From: ZC4RG29 sp964521255
GTDB taxonomy: Bacteria > Bacteroidota > Bacteroidia > Cytophagales > Cyclobacteriaceae
Direction of reading: 5' to 3'
NCBI GenBank assembly: GCA_964521255.1
Contig: CAZFRM010000005.1
Span: 62,001-126,000, forward strand
DNA: 64,000 nt
Made by a program: the position numbers and the translations under genes. Positions 18,364-26,829 of this stretch are shown here, in pieces. How positions within the stretch are numbered: the stretch's first letter is position 1; every line of letters begins with the position of its first letter. The notes under the pieces are model-generated. The model saw only the letters and a list, made by a program, of their open reading frames with translations, was not told where the DNA came from and did no database searches.

Positions 18364-18687
18364 ATGGGTAAGACAATTGAACTTAATGATGCCAACTTTG
18401 ATCAGATCGTAAATTCTGAGCAGCCTGTTCTCGTAGATTTTTGGGCGGAATGGTGTGGACCTTGTAAGATGATTGGTCCGGTAGTGGAGGAATTAGCAGG
18501 AGACTATGAAGGTAAAGCGGTTATCGGCAAATTGAACGTAGACGAAAATCCGGATGTAACCGCGCGCTTTGGTATACGTAGCATTCCTACTTTACTGGTC
18601 TTTAAGAAAGGACAAATAGTAGATAAGCAGGTGGGCGCAGTTCCTAAATCTGTATTGGCACAAAAGCTTGAAGCACAAGTAGCCTAA
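18364..18687 (+). CDS. trxA: Thioredoxin
   Basis: A 107-residue cytoplasmic dithiol reductant with the classic active site WAEWCGPCK, the cis-proline region RSIPTLLVFKKG, and no signal peptide, so it acts in the cytoplasm. Length and fold match canonical thioredoxin 1. It stands alone between dnaE and a convergent sialate O-acetylesterase, with a partial promoter upstream and a strong terminator 23 bp downstream. There is no doubt about the family. Confidence 0.96.
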   Translation: MGKTIELNDANFDQIVNSEQPVLVDFWAEWCGPCKMIGPVVEELAGDYEGKAVIGKLNVDENPDVTARFGIRSIPTLLVFKKGQIVDKQVGAVPKSVLAQKLEAQVA

Positions 18688-18709
18688 ATAATATTCTTAT
18701 TATAAGGAT

Positions 18710-18741
18710 AAAGCCGTCTCCGTGAAGAGACGGCTTTTTTT
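18710..18741 (+). terminator. Rho-independent terminator of trxA
   Basis: AGCCGTCTC (18712-18720) pairs perfectly with GAGACGGCT (18727-18735) around CGTGAA, followed by seven T's. It ends just before the stop codon of the convergent gene, so it may also affect that transcript. Confidence 0.92.
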
Positions 18742-18742
18742 A

Positions 18743-20143
18743 TCATTTGAGTATAGGCCAGTCGTCAGTTCTGAAACAAGATACAGGAAGACCTTCCTTA
18801 CTAAACAAATTCGGAACAGACGCATTTGGCCATCCAAACCTTACAGCCACCGGAGATTTTATTTCTTTAGAAGAAACCACCACTGTGTTGCCATCAATTT
18901 TTGCTTTCGCCGGAACAAACTTTCCATCTTCGCCGGCAATCAGGAACTCCGTTGGTTCTCCACCTTTACTGATGAGTCCGTTGGACGCATTATCAAACAT
19001 GATCCTGATTTTATTTTTCTCAATCTTCATCGAATTGTAGACCGGGGTTTTGTAAGCGATACCAGTTTTCCCATAGGTATCCGCTAATGCATAATTTGCA
19101 AGGCGCTCACCAACAGGTTTCTTGTATCGCGGATGAATATCTTTAACATCCTCCACGCAATCAGAAATAACAACCATTCCTGTCTTTGGAATCGTCAGCA
19201 TCTTTACTTGTTGTTCACGAACCAACGTGCCGGTTTCAACATCACCATATGTGAATGGAGCAATTTGAACATAATAAAAAGGGAAGTCTTTGTTAAAACC
19301 TTTGCGCCAACTCAGGATAAGTTGCTCCATCATATTCTTGTATGCCAGAGGCGCTGCTGTATTACCTTCACCCTGGTACCAGATCGCTCCGGCAATTTGC
19401 AAGGGTTGCAGCGGATAGATCATAGCGTTATAAACCGCTCCAGGTTTTTTTGGCCAACGATTGTCTTGTCTCAATTTTTCATTTGCTGCAGAAAGTTCAG
19501 CATCAGCTAAAACTATTTCTTCTGGTATCCATGTATCGGCAGGTGTCCCACCCCAACTCACATTGATCAAACCGATTGGAATATTCAATTGTTGATTTAA
19601 TTTTTTTCCAAAGAAATATCCAACAGCGCTAAACCACTGAGCATTTTCCGGAGTTGTGGTTTTCCATTCTCCTTCTCCTTTAACCTGTGGAAAATCAGTT
19701 GCCATTTTCTTTCCCTGAAACATTCTCACATTAGGAAGATTGGCATTAGGAACTTCCTCTTTACCATCAATGGTACCATTCATGTTCCATTCCATATTTG
19801 ATTGCCCTGAACAAATCCAAACCTCACCAATCAATACATCTTTCAACTCAATTACATCACCGGACTTAATCGTTATCGTATATGGACCCCCTGCTTCAGG
19901 AGTTTTTAGAGATGCTTTCCATGCTCCCGAGTTCTCAGCATTTACCTTGATCTCTTCACTTTCCCAACTGGCTATGATTGTAACTTCGTTTCCAGGCCAT
20001 GACCAACCCCAAATAGGTGCATCGGTTTTTTGTTGCATAACCATGTGATCAGAAAAAATTGGAGACAACCGTAGTTGCGCATTAAGAAGACACGGAATAA
20101 AAACTAAGAGTAAGCAAAAGCTTTTTGATGGGCTCATATTCAA
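18743..20143 (-). CDS. Sialate O-acetylesterase family protein (secreted)
   Basis: A 466-residue SGNH-type carbohydrate esterase. The N-terminus is a signal peptide (ending LLNAQ), followed by a short beta-rich section that includes SPIFSDHMVMQQ. The catalytic domain has the serine block WICSGQSNMEW, a conserved IWYQGEGNT block, and a C-terminal DIHPRYKKPVGERLA with the family's Asp-x-His. Such enzymes remove acetyl groups from sialic acids or from acetylated plant glycans. The actual sugar is unknown here, because no sialidase or SusCD pair is in the window. It lies convergent with trxA. Confidence 0.88.
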   Translation of the reverse strand: MNMSPSKSFCLLLVFIPCLLNAQLRLSPIFSDHMVMQQKTDAPIWGWSWPGNEVTIIASWESEEIKVNAENSGAWKASLKTPEAGGPYTITIKSGDVIELKDVLIGEVWICSGQSNMEWNMNGTIDGKEEVPNANLPNVRMFQGKKMATDFPQVKGEGEWKTTTPENAQWFSAVGYFFGKKLNQQLNIPIGLINVSWGGTPADTWIPEEIVLADAELSAANEKLRQDNRWPKKPGAVYNAMIYPLQPLQIAGAIWYQGEGNTAAPLAYKNMMEQLILSWRKGFNKDFPFYYVQIAPFTYGDVETGTLVREQQVKMLTIPKTGMVVISDCVEDVKDIHPRYKKPVGERLANYALADTYGKTGIAYKTPVYNSMKIEKNKIRIMFDNASNGLISKGGEPTEFLIAGEDGKFVPAKAKIDGNTVVVSSKEIKSPVAVRFGWPNASVPNLFSKEGLPVSCFRTDDWPILK

Positions 20144-20186
20144 AATTGATTAAGAATTAAAATAAGAAAGATAAATTTGATGTACG

Positions 20187-20672
20187 CTAAATTAGAATTT
20201 TTTTTAATCGCTCAACCATTTCTAAAACAGCCGGGCACACTAATGTATTTTTATAAGTGAGTTGCATAATTTGAATCATCTTCTTCCGGTTAGTGTGCGG
20301 GTACTCGCGGCATGCCTTTGGTCTGACTTCATAAATCGAACAAAAATTATCCTCACCAAGAAATGAACATGGCGCTTGTTGCAATACAAAGTCCTTATCT
20401 TCATCAACGCGTAAATATTTCTCAATAAAATCACCCGGCTTTATACGCATAAATTTTGCGATGCGCTCAATATCGGTTTGATAAAAGATAGGACTGGTGG
20501 TTTTACAACAATTAGCACATGTAAGACAATCCGTTTCTTCAAAAACTTCATCATGGATATTGTGAAATTCTTCATCTACCGCTCGTGGATTTTTCTTTTT
20601 CAGTCCGTCTAAAAATCTCTTATTGTCCTTCGCTCTGGTCCTGGCAAGTTCATTGAAGCGGCGCAAATCCAT
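20187..20672 (-). CDS. YkgJ-family cysteine-cluster (Zn/Fe-chelating) protein
   Basis: A cytoplasmic protein of about 161 residues from the ATG at 20672 (MDLRRFNELAR). A TTG at 20726 would add 18 residues that do not look conserved. The family cysteines are present: DCLTCANCCKTT, then APCSFLGEDNFCSIYEVRP, then a final cysteine in KACREYPH. These bind a metal or iron-sulfur cluster in YkgJ/UPF0153 proteins, whose biochemical role is not settled. It stands alone, 43 bp from the sialate O-acetylesterase start and divergent from the Crp/Fnr regulator. Confidence 0.85.
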   Translation of the reverse strand: MDLRRFNELARTRAKDNKRFLDGLKKKNPRAVDEEFHNIHDEVFEETDCLTCANCCKTTSPIFYQTDIERIAKFMRIKPGDFIEKYLRVDEDKDFVLQQAPCSFLGEDNFCSIYEVRPKACREYPHTNRKKMIQIMQLTYKNTLVCPAVLEMVERLKKILI

Positions 20673-20889
20673 ATCACAAAGTAAAGGTACTTTTGGCTCA
20701 CTTTCAAAATATGCGTTTGAACTCAATAATTAATCTCATTGTTGTTACGTGTTGTATTGCGCACATTTTTGCATCTGCTTCTTATTTGTGTGGTATTTTT
20801 ATCAGATAAAAAAGTTGTTATTATCCAGTAATAAGAGAAAAACACTAAATTAACCTGGCTCCAAGAATGAATTTGAATAATTAACATAA

Positions 20890-21474
20890 ATGGTCAAGGA
20901 TAGTTTCATAAAAAGAATTGAGCAATATGTGCAATTATCAGAAGAAGAAATTCGCTTTGCCAAGTCCGTTTTAGAGCCCTCACTCATTAAGCAAAGTGAT
21001 TTAGTTGTTTCGAACGGCGAGCCATGCAAATATATGTTCTACGTTTGCAGCGGTTGCCTGATGTCGTATCATACCGACCCTCAGGGAAATATTCATGTTA
21101 TTCAATTTGCAACAACCGGTTGGTGGACGGGTGATCTTCACAGTTTCACGCATTACTCACCATCCATTTACTCAACCAAAGCACTGGCCGATACGGAAGT
21201 GCTTATGTTAACAAAGCCTGACATGGATGATCTGTTTAGTTCAGTACCTAAATTCGAACGATACTTTCGTATCATCTTTCAAAATTCCCTTGTTACCCAT
21301 CAATTCAGAATCATTCAAAATTTTTCATTCACAGCAGAAGAACGATATGTTTATTTTCAAAACAAATATCCCTCTCTTGAGCAGTATGTTCCCTTAAAAT
21401 ATATCGCCTCTTACCTTGGTATCACACCAGAGTTTTTAAGCAAAATCAGAAGAAAGCTCATGGAAAAATCCTGA
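20890..21474 (+). CDS. Crp/Fnr-family transcriptional regulator
   Basis: A 194-residue regulator with an N-terminal cyclic-nucleotide-binding-like beta barrel (about 20-120) and a short C-terminal helix-turn-helix (PLKYIASYLGITPEFLSKIR). There is no cluster of N-terminal cysteines, so it is not an Fnr-type oxygen sensor. Bacteroidota have many such regulators whose ligand is unknown. The next gene on the same strand, a YceI protein, starts 160 bp downstream and may be a target; that is inference from proximity. The ATG at 20890 follows a short AT-rich leader. Confidence 0.88.
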   Translation: MVKDSFIKRIEQYVQLSEEEIRFAKSVLEPSLIKQSDLVVSNGEPCKYMFYVCSGCLMSYHTDPQGNIHVIQFATTGWWTGDLHSFTHYSPSIYSTKALADTEVLMLTKPDMDDLFSSVPKFERYFRIIFQNSLVTHQFRIIQNFSFTAEERYVYFQNKYPSLEQYVPLKYIASYLGITPEFLSKIRRKLMEKS

Positions 21475-21634
21475 GTCTATTTTTTTCAATCGTTCGCAAG
21501 CCTTTGCATTTTATTTAAGTTAATCCAGTTCAAGTTTTTCGATTTCGTTATTAAACTAGTTCAACACTTCTCTCTGGTTATAGATGTAACTTTGATTTCA
21601 TAAATCAAGTAACAATAAAACAAACCAATATATT

Positions 21635-22180
21635 ATGACAAGTGCAGAGGCAGTAAAAACCAAATGGAGAATTGACACAACACATTCTGAAGTTCAATTC
21701 AAAGTAAAACATCTTGTGATTGCAACCGTAACCGGAAGCTTCAAAAAGTTTTCAGGTTCTGTTGAGACAGCGAATGAAAATGATTTTGACAACGCATCAG
21801 TTGAATTCAGCATCGAAGTAAACAGCATCGACACGAATCAAGCTGATCGCGATGCACACTTGAAATCTCCGGACTTTTTCAGTGCCGAAGAATATCCAAC
21901 CATTGACTTCAATGGACAACTAAAGAAAATTGACAAGAGCATATATAAATTAACTGGCCCACTTACAATTCGTGGAACATCAAAGACAGTAGAACTTGGC
22001 GTTGAATTTGGCGGAACTGTGAAAGATCCGTGGGGCAATATTAAAGCAGGTTTTGAACTAACCGGAAAAATCAACCGAAAAGATTTCGGGTTAAACTGGA
22101 ATGCTTTGACAGAAGCCGGTGGCGTTGTAGTGGGTGACGAAGTGAAGTTACACTTGAATGTAGAACTTACTAAATCATAA
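21635..22180 (+). CDS. YceI-family protein
   Basis: A 181-residue lipocalin-like beta barrel of the YceI family, which binds polyisoprenoid or amphiphilic ligands in the members of known structure. Key stretches are WRIDTTHSEVQFKVKHLVI, FSGSVET and RKDFGLNWN near the end. There is no signal peptide in this version, so a cytoplasmic location is likely, unlike the periplasmic E. coli protein. It follows a Crp/Fnr regulator on the same strand. Its 3' region carries the 183-bp repeat and then a terminator. Confidence 0.9.
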   Translation: MTSAEAVKTKWRIDTTHSEVQFKVKHLVIATVTGSFKKFSGSVETANENDFDNASVEFSIEVNSIDTNQADRDAHLKSPDFFSAEEYPTIDFNGQLKKIDKSIYKLTGPLTIRGTSKTVELGVEFGGTVKDPWGNIKAGFELTGKINRKDFGLNWNALTEAGGVVVGDEVKLHLNVELTKS

Positions 22181-22193
22181 TCGCTATTATTTG

Positions 22194-22376
22194 ATCGTTT
22201 TAGTGATTTAGCGCTACTTAGTTCATTCAAAAATCTATGATACCAAACGAAAAAATGGCAGTAAGCAAATCGCAATAGGCAATTTTGCCTACTGCGATTG
22301 CCTATTGCCTACTTTTCAACATCGGTTAATACCTGTTGATAAAATGTTTTATATTAGTAAATGATGCTCTCATTAA
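22194..22376 (+). repeat. ~184-bp dispersed intergenic repeat, copy 2
   Basis: The counterpart of 5329-5512, in the same orientation, with a few substitutions and single-base indels. The central hairpin arms survive (11 pairs). It starts 14 bp after the yceI stop and is followed by a terminator, so it probably lies in the yceI 3' untranslated region. The 386-bp gap otherwise holds only that terminator. Confidence 0.9.
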
Positions 22377-22399
22377 ATAATTGCTGAACTTAATAACTG

Positions 22400-22431
22400 A
22401 GCCGTTCATCAACTGGACGGCTTATTTTTTT
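22400..22431 (+). terminator. Terminator downstream of yceI
   Basis: AGCCGTTC pairs with GGACGGCT (one G-T pair) around ATCAACT, followed by TATTTTTTT. It lies beyond the repeat and 136 bp before the next gene. Confidence 0.82.
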
Positions 22432-22566
22432 ATCCATCCCGAAGATAAGGCAGCAGAACCGGAAGCTATTTGCTTATGTGAAATAAATCAGTACATTCAA
22501 TATTGAAGAAGTGTGAAGGAATGGAGAAGCTGATTTTTTGATTCCTATGTAGCCCATATCCATTTT

Positions 22567-24597
22567 ATGGATAAATATTTTTTAGTACTACTGATTTGTT
22601 TCTTTATTCACCATTCAGGATGTTCTCAAGACATTCAAGAATACCTGAATAAGGGTGACCGCTTTTTGTCAAAGAAAGATTATGCGCAGGCGTTGTCACA
22701 ATACCTCGAAGCACTCAAAGCCAATTCTGATGACGCCAAAATAAATTTTCGGGTTGGTCTCGCTTACCTTTACATGCCCGAAAAATCCAAAGCGTTGCCG
22801 TACCTTGAAAAAGCCTATGCTGAAAATCCGACCGTTGATAAAGATATTAATTATCATCTCGGCACGGCTTACCAATTCAATTATAAATTTGAAAAGGCAA
22901 TAGAACAATTCGAATTGTTCAGGCGGAAGAACAAAAAGTTACAGGATATTGCCGATCATAAAATTATGCAATGCCAGGTCGCTGATTCCCTCATGCATAA
23001 ACCGTTGAAAGTTGTTTTAGAAAATCTTGGTTCAACAATCAATGCACCTACACATGATTACGCACCTATCGTTTCGATGGATGGTTCCACACTCATCTAT
23101 ACATCGAACCGGACAATGATTGGAAATACAAATCGCGGATTTCAGGAAAGTTTTGAAGACATATACATATCAAAAAATATCGAAGGTAATTGGAGCACTC
23201 CTCAATTGATCAGTCCCAAGATTAATATTAAATACAATGATGCGGCTGCTTCAATGTCAGCGGATGGAAAGACCTTATTTATTTATTACGAACATGGTTC
23301 AGGTGACATCTACACTTCTTCTTTTGACGGAAGTGAATGGTCTTCACCCGTTCCTTTAAATAAGAACATAAACAGTCCCTTCTGGGAAACATCAGCATCG
23401 CTTTCACCCGATGGCAATCGAATCTATTTCACAAGCAGCAGGCCCGGTGGTTTTGGTCAGTTGGATATTTACTATAGCGATAAAGATAGCAAAGGCCAAT
23501 GGGGCAAAGCTGTAAACCTTGGCAGCACAATTAATACACCCGGTAACGAAGATTCACCCTTCATTCACTCCGATGGTGTTTCTATTTTCTTCTCCTCGGA
23601 TGGCCATCCTACAATGGGTAGCAACGACATTTTTATGAGCGTATTCAAAGATGGTGTCTGGAAAAAACCCAGAAACCTTGGCTACCCAATTAACTCACTC
23701 GAATACGACGGTTTCTTCAGTATATCGGCAGATAAAAAAACCGGTTATTATTCAACGGTTCGGGAGGATGGCTACGGTGATACCGATATTTATAAAATCA
23801 CTTTCATAGATAGTCCGGAAGTTGAAGACATAGTCATTGACGAACCGGTAATAGCTTATATAACCCAACCAGAAGAGGAATCACAACCCATTGCGACTCC
23901 CGGAGAAGAATCAGCAAACGAAGAATACATTGATCCAATTGTTCAGTTTCATAAAGACCTGAAAATTGTTACCGTATTGAAAGGTAAAGTTATTGATGCC
24001 AATACAGCGGAACCATTAGGCGCAACAATTACTTTGGTGGATAATGAAATCAACAGCGTGGTAGTCCGGATAAAATCAAGCAGCGAGACCGGAGAATTTG
24101 AATTGACTATTCCACACGGCGGAAATTATGGTGTAGCTACTGAACGCAATGGTTATCTCTTTAACTCCATTAACTTTAATCTCCCTCAATTTGCCGGGTA
24201 CCAGGAAATCGATACACATATTCTTATGATGAAGGCCGAAGTGGGATCTAAAACAGTTTTAAAAAACATTTTTTTTGATACCGGTCAATCGGATTTAAAA
24301 CTGGAATCAATCGCAGAATTGCAAAACATAATCGAACTGCTTGAGAATAATCCCAGCCTGAATGTTCAAATTAATGGACACACCGATAATTCAGGTGATG
24401 CAGATCTAAATAAAGTTCTTTCCCTTAAACGGGCTAATTCAGTGGTGGCTTACCTGGTTGAAAAGGATATCTCAATCGCTCGCCTTTCTGCTGTTGGTTA
24501 TGGTGAAGAGCGACCAATCGTTTCTAACGATGATGAAAAAGAAGGAAGGGAGATTAATCGCAGAACAGAGATTGAAATTACTAAAGTTGGTGATTGA
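22567..24597 (+). CDS. PorE-like TPR / beta-propeller / OmpA_C outer-membrane protein (copy 2)
   Basis: A 676-residue paralogue of the 3117-5120 protein with the same order: TPR (about 22-140), propeller repeats (about 155-420), regulatory-like domain (about 465-545) and OmpA_C (about 555-670; NGHTDNSG, SLKRAN, EINRRTEIEI). The N-terminus FFIHHSGCSQ could be a lipoprotein signal with an imperfect lipobox; copy 1 has no cysteine there. The long stretch from PHGGNYGVATE to the OmpA domain is nearly identical between copies, while the TPR and linker regions differ more. PorE itself is a type IX secretion protein. Which copy, if either, does that job cannot be told from sequence. Confidence 0.85.
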   Translation: MDKYFLVLLICFFIHHSGCSQDIQEYLNKGDRFLSKKDYAQALSQYLEALKANSDDAKINFRVGLAYLYMPEKSKALPYLEKAYAENPTVDKDINYHLGTAYQFNYKFEKAIEQFELFRRKNKKLQDIADHKIMQCQVADSLMHKPLKVVLENLGSTINAPTHDYAPIVSMDGSTLIYTSNRTMIGNTNRGFQESFEDIYISKNIEGNWSTPQLISPKINIKYNDAAASMSADGKTLFIYYEHGSGDIYTSSFDGSEWSSPVPLNKNINSPFWETSASLSPDGNRIYFTSSRPGGFGQLDIYYSDKDSKGQWGKAVNLGSTINTPGNEDSPFIHSDGVSIFFSSDGHPTMGSNDIFMSVFKDGVWKKPRNLGYPINSLEYDGFFSISADKKTGYYSTVREDGYGDTDIYKITFIDSPEVEDIVIDEPVIAYITQPEEESQPIATPGEESANEEYIDPIVQFHKDLKIVTVLKGKVIDANTAEPLGATITLVDNEINSVVVRIKSSSETGEFELTIPHGGNYGVATERNGYLFNSINFNLPQFAGYQEIDTHILMMKAEVGSKTVLKNIFFDTGQSDLKLESIAELQNIIELLENNPSLNVQINGHTDNSGDADLNKVLSLKRANSVVAYLVEKDISIARLSAVGYGEERPIVSNDDEKEGREINRRTEIEITKVGD

Positions 24598-24602
24598 TTT
24601 AT

Positions 24603-25724
24603 TTATTTTTTCAAAGTCACAAGTTCTTTCGAGATTCTCACCAAAAGATTGTAGGCATTTTTTAAAGCATCTTCATTGCCGGCATGATCCACCAGGGAAA
24701 ACAACATGGTTATTCCCAGATTATTCACGTCGCTTGTTGAGAGTTCATTCTTTCCCACAATACAAATGACTTTCTTATTGTATTGTTTGCCGAGTGAAGC
24801 TACACCGGCAACAACTTTTCCCTGAAGCGTTTGCTTATCAAGTTTACCTTCTCCTGTAATTACCACATCTGCCTTCTTCACTTCTTCTTCAAAGCCTGTA
24901 AGATCAAATACAAGATCAATGCCTTTGCGTAGTGAGCCATTGAAGAAAGCAACAACACCGCCACCAAAACCTCCACCGGCACCTGCTCCGGGAATATTTT
25001 CAATTGAGATTTTTAATTGAGATTGCACAACATCAGCAAGATTTTTCAGCCCTTCATCCAGCAAAGAAATTTGTTCGGGGTTTGCTCCCTTTTGTGCACC
25101 ATAAATGAAAGCTGCACCATGCTTTCCCGTAAGTGGATTATCTACATCGCACACCGCGGTGAATTTCACTTTGGCCAACTGAGGATGAATCTTATCCCTT
25201 TGAATACTTTTTATTTTAACAAGATTCTCTCCTGTTGGATTAACAGGTTTATTTTCGGAATCTAAGAATTCGTATCCCAACACATGTGCTGCTCCTGCAC
25301 CTCCATCATTCGTAGCGCTGCCACCTATGCCTAAGACGATATGTGTAACCCCTTTGTTTAGCGCATCTTTAATCAACTCCCCTGTTCCATACGTTGAGGC
25401 CTGCATTACATTTTTTTCTTCCAACTTAAGGAGACGAAGACCTGATGCGCTCGCCATTTCTATAAAGGCAGTTTTTCCGTCGCCTGAAATTCCATAGGAA
25501 GCATCGACTAAACGAAATAACGGATCATGAGCTTTTATAGTAATGAAGTGACCCTTCGATTGTTGGGTGAGTATCTCCATAGTGCCCTCCCCGCCATCCG
25601 CTAAAGGGAAGTTCACACACTCAATGTCTGGAGATTTTTCTTTAAGTCCTGCTTCAATCGCGTTGCAAACTTCATGCGCAGTAAGAGTTCCTTTGAATTT
25701 ATCGGGAGCGATAAGGACACGCAT
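24603..25724 (-). CDS. Glycerate kinase (GarK/GlxK family)
   Basis: A 373-residue kinase that phosphorylates D-glycerate, feeding glyoxylate- or sugar-acid-derived carbon into glycolysis. Diagnostic stretches are IAPDKFKGTLTAHEV at the N-terminus, PLADGGEGTMEIL, the glycine-rich LGIGGSATNDGGAGAA, and VITGEGKLDKQTLQGK near residue 290. Family members make 2- or 3-phosphoglycerate; sequence alone does not decide which. An SDR dehydrogenase follows upstream on the same strand after 44 bp, consistent with a small sugar-acid operon. Confidence 0.93.
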   Translation of the reverse strand: MRVLIAPDKFKGTLTAHEVCNAIEAGLKEKSPDIECVNFPLADGGEGTMEILTQQSKGHFITIKAHDPLFRLVDASYGISGDGKTAFIEMASASGLRLLKLEEKNVMQASTYGTGELIKDALNKGVTHIVLGIGGSATNDGGAGAAHVLGYEFLDSENKPVNPTGENLVKIKSIQRDKIHPQLAKVKFTAVCDVDNPLTGKHGAAFIYGAQKGANPEQISLLDEGLKNLADVVQSQLKISIENIPGAGAGGGFGGGVVAFFNGSLRKGIDLVFDLTGFEEEVKKADVVITGEGKLDKQTLQGKVVAGVASLGKQYNKKVICIVGKNELSTSDVNNLGITMLFSLVDHAGNEDALKNAYNLLVRISKELVTLKK

Positions 25725-25768
25725 GAACTGAATTTATTTCTATTTTTTTCTGAGCATCTTCAATACTA

Positions 25769-26587
25769 TCACACACCTGAAAAAATACTGAACCCGCCAT
25801 CGACGGGCACCACTACGCCGGTTACAAATTTTGAGGCATCGGAACAGAGCCATATTAACGTACCGATTAATTCTTCCGGCGCTCCAAATCTTCCAAAAGG
25901 TGTTTGTTGTATAACGGCCTGGCCACGTGCTGTAAAGCTTCCATCCGGATTGGTGAGTAATGTTCTGTTTTGTTCAGTAATAAAGAAGCCTGGTGCAATA
26001 GCATTTACGCGAATACCTTCACCAAATTTCCTTGCCATTTCAACAGCCATCCACCGCGTGAAATTATCGATAGCAGCTTTGGCAGCCGAATAACCAACAA
26101 CACGTGTTATGGTGGTGAACGATGCCATCGAAGAAATATTGATGATCACACCCTTCTTGTTAGCAGCCATCACATCTGAAAAAACTTTCGTGGGTAAAAC
26201 CGTGCCGTGAAAATTCAGATCAACCACCTTTTCGAAATCATTCATGTTGAGATCAAAAAAGTTTTTATCCGGTGGAATCGTGGCTCCCGGCATGTTTCCT
26301 CCGGCGGCATTGATTAGTATATCAATTGAGCCAAATTCTTCGATTATGGTTTTCTTAACCTGTTCAAGTTGATCGACGAGAAGTACATCGGCAGCTACAG
26401 CCAAAGCTTTGCGCCCACTCACGCGGAGTTCGTGAACAAGTTTTTCGCCCGCTTCAATTCTTCTGCCTAATACAACAACAGTTGCTCCTGCATCAGCCAG
26501 TCCGCGGGCCATGGCTGTTCCTAAAACTCCTGTTCCTCCTGTGATGAGGGCAACTTTACCTGCTAAACTAAATTCATTAAGTACCAT
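25769..26587 (-). CDS. SDR-family oxidoreductase (sugar-acid type, possibly D-mannonate/gluconate)
   Basis: A 272-residue classical short-chain dehydrogenase. It has the nucleotide-binding ALITGGTGVLGTAMA, an NAAGGN motif, the catalytic serine region INISSMAS, and the Tyr/Lys pair in VGYSAAKAAID. The VLGRR stretch after the second strand suggests NADP(H) preference. It most resembles the gluconate-5-dehydrogenase and mannonate-oxidoreductase group, and its neighbour is glycerate kinase, so a role in sugar-acid breakdown is reasonable but not proven. The gene upstream is separated from it by a large palindrome. Confidence 0.85.
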   Translation of the reverse strand: MVLNEFSLAGKVALITGGTGVLGTAMARGLADAGATVVVLGRRIEAGEKLVHELRVSGRKALAVAADVLLVDQLEQVKKTIIEEFGSIDILINAAGGNMPGATIPPDKNFFDLNMNDFEKVVDLNFHGTVLPTKVFSDVMAANKKGVIINISSMASFTTITRVVGYSAAKAAIDNFTRWMAVEMARKFGEGIRVNAIAPGFFITEQNRTLLTNPDGSFTARGQAVIQQTPFGRFGAPEELIGTLIWLCSDASKFVTGVVVPVDGGFSIFSGV

Positions 26588-26750
26588 ATTGGAAAATCAA
26601 ATTCTGCGAAGATAGTCTTGCTGAAGGGAATTCCAAAGAAGGAGAACTCTTTATAAGGTACGAGGTACGAAGGAAGTACCCTTTCCAGAAAAGCTTGTGG
26701 TTAAAAAATAATTGCGCGTAGTAAAGACACGAAGTAGAAACATGTAGTAG

Positions 26751-26810
26751 AATACTGTAAAATAATGTAGAGACGCGATGCATCGCGTCTCTACATTATT
26801 TTACAGTATT
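26751..26810. repeat. Perfect 60-bp palindrome
   Basis: The 30 bases at 26751-26780 are the exact reverse complement of 26781-26810, with no spacer. The core is GTAGAGACGCGATGCATC and its mirror, a motif type that recurs in intergenic repeats of other bacteria. It fills the gap between two minus-strand genes. Confidence 0.95.
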
Positions 26811-26829
26811 TTACATATTCTACGCGTCT

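Noticed and set aside
3117..24597. Large segmental duplication covering both PorE-like genes and flanks
   Set aside because: Apart from the 184-bp repeat and the genes themselves, flanking genes differ and the repeats are reversed relative to the genes.
26751..26810. IS terminal inverted repeat
   Set aside because: The arms meet with no spacer and there is no transposase or target duplication nearby.
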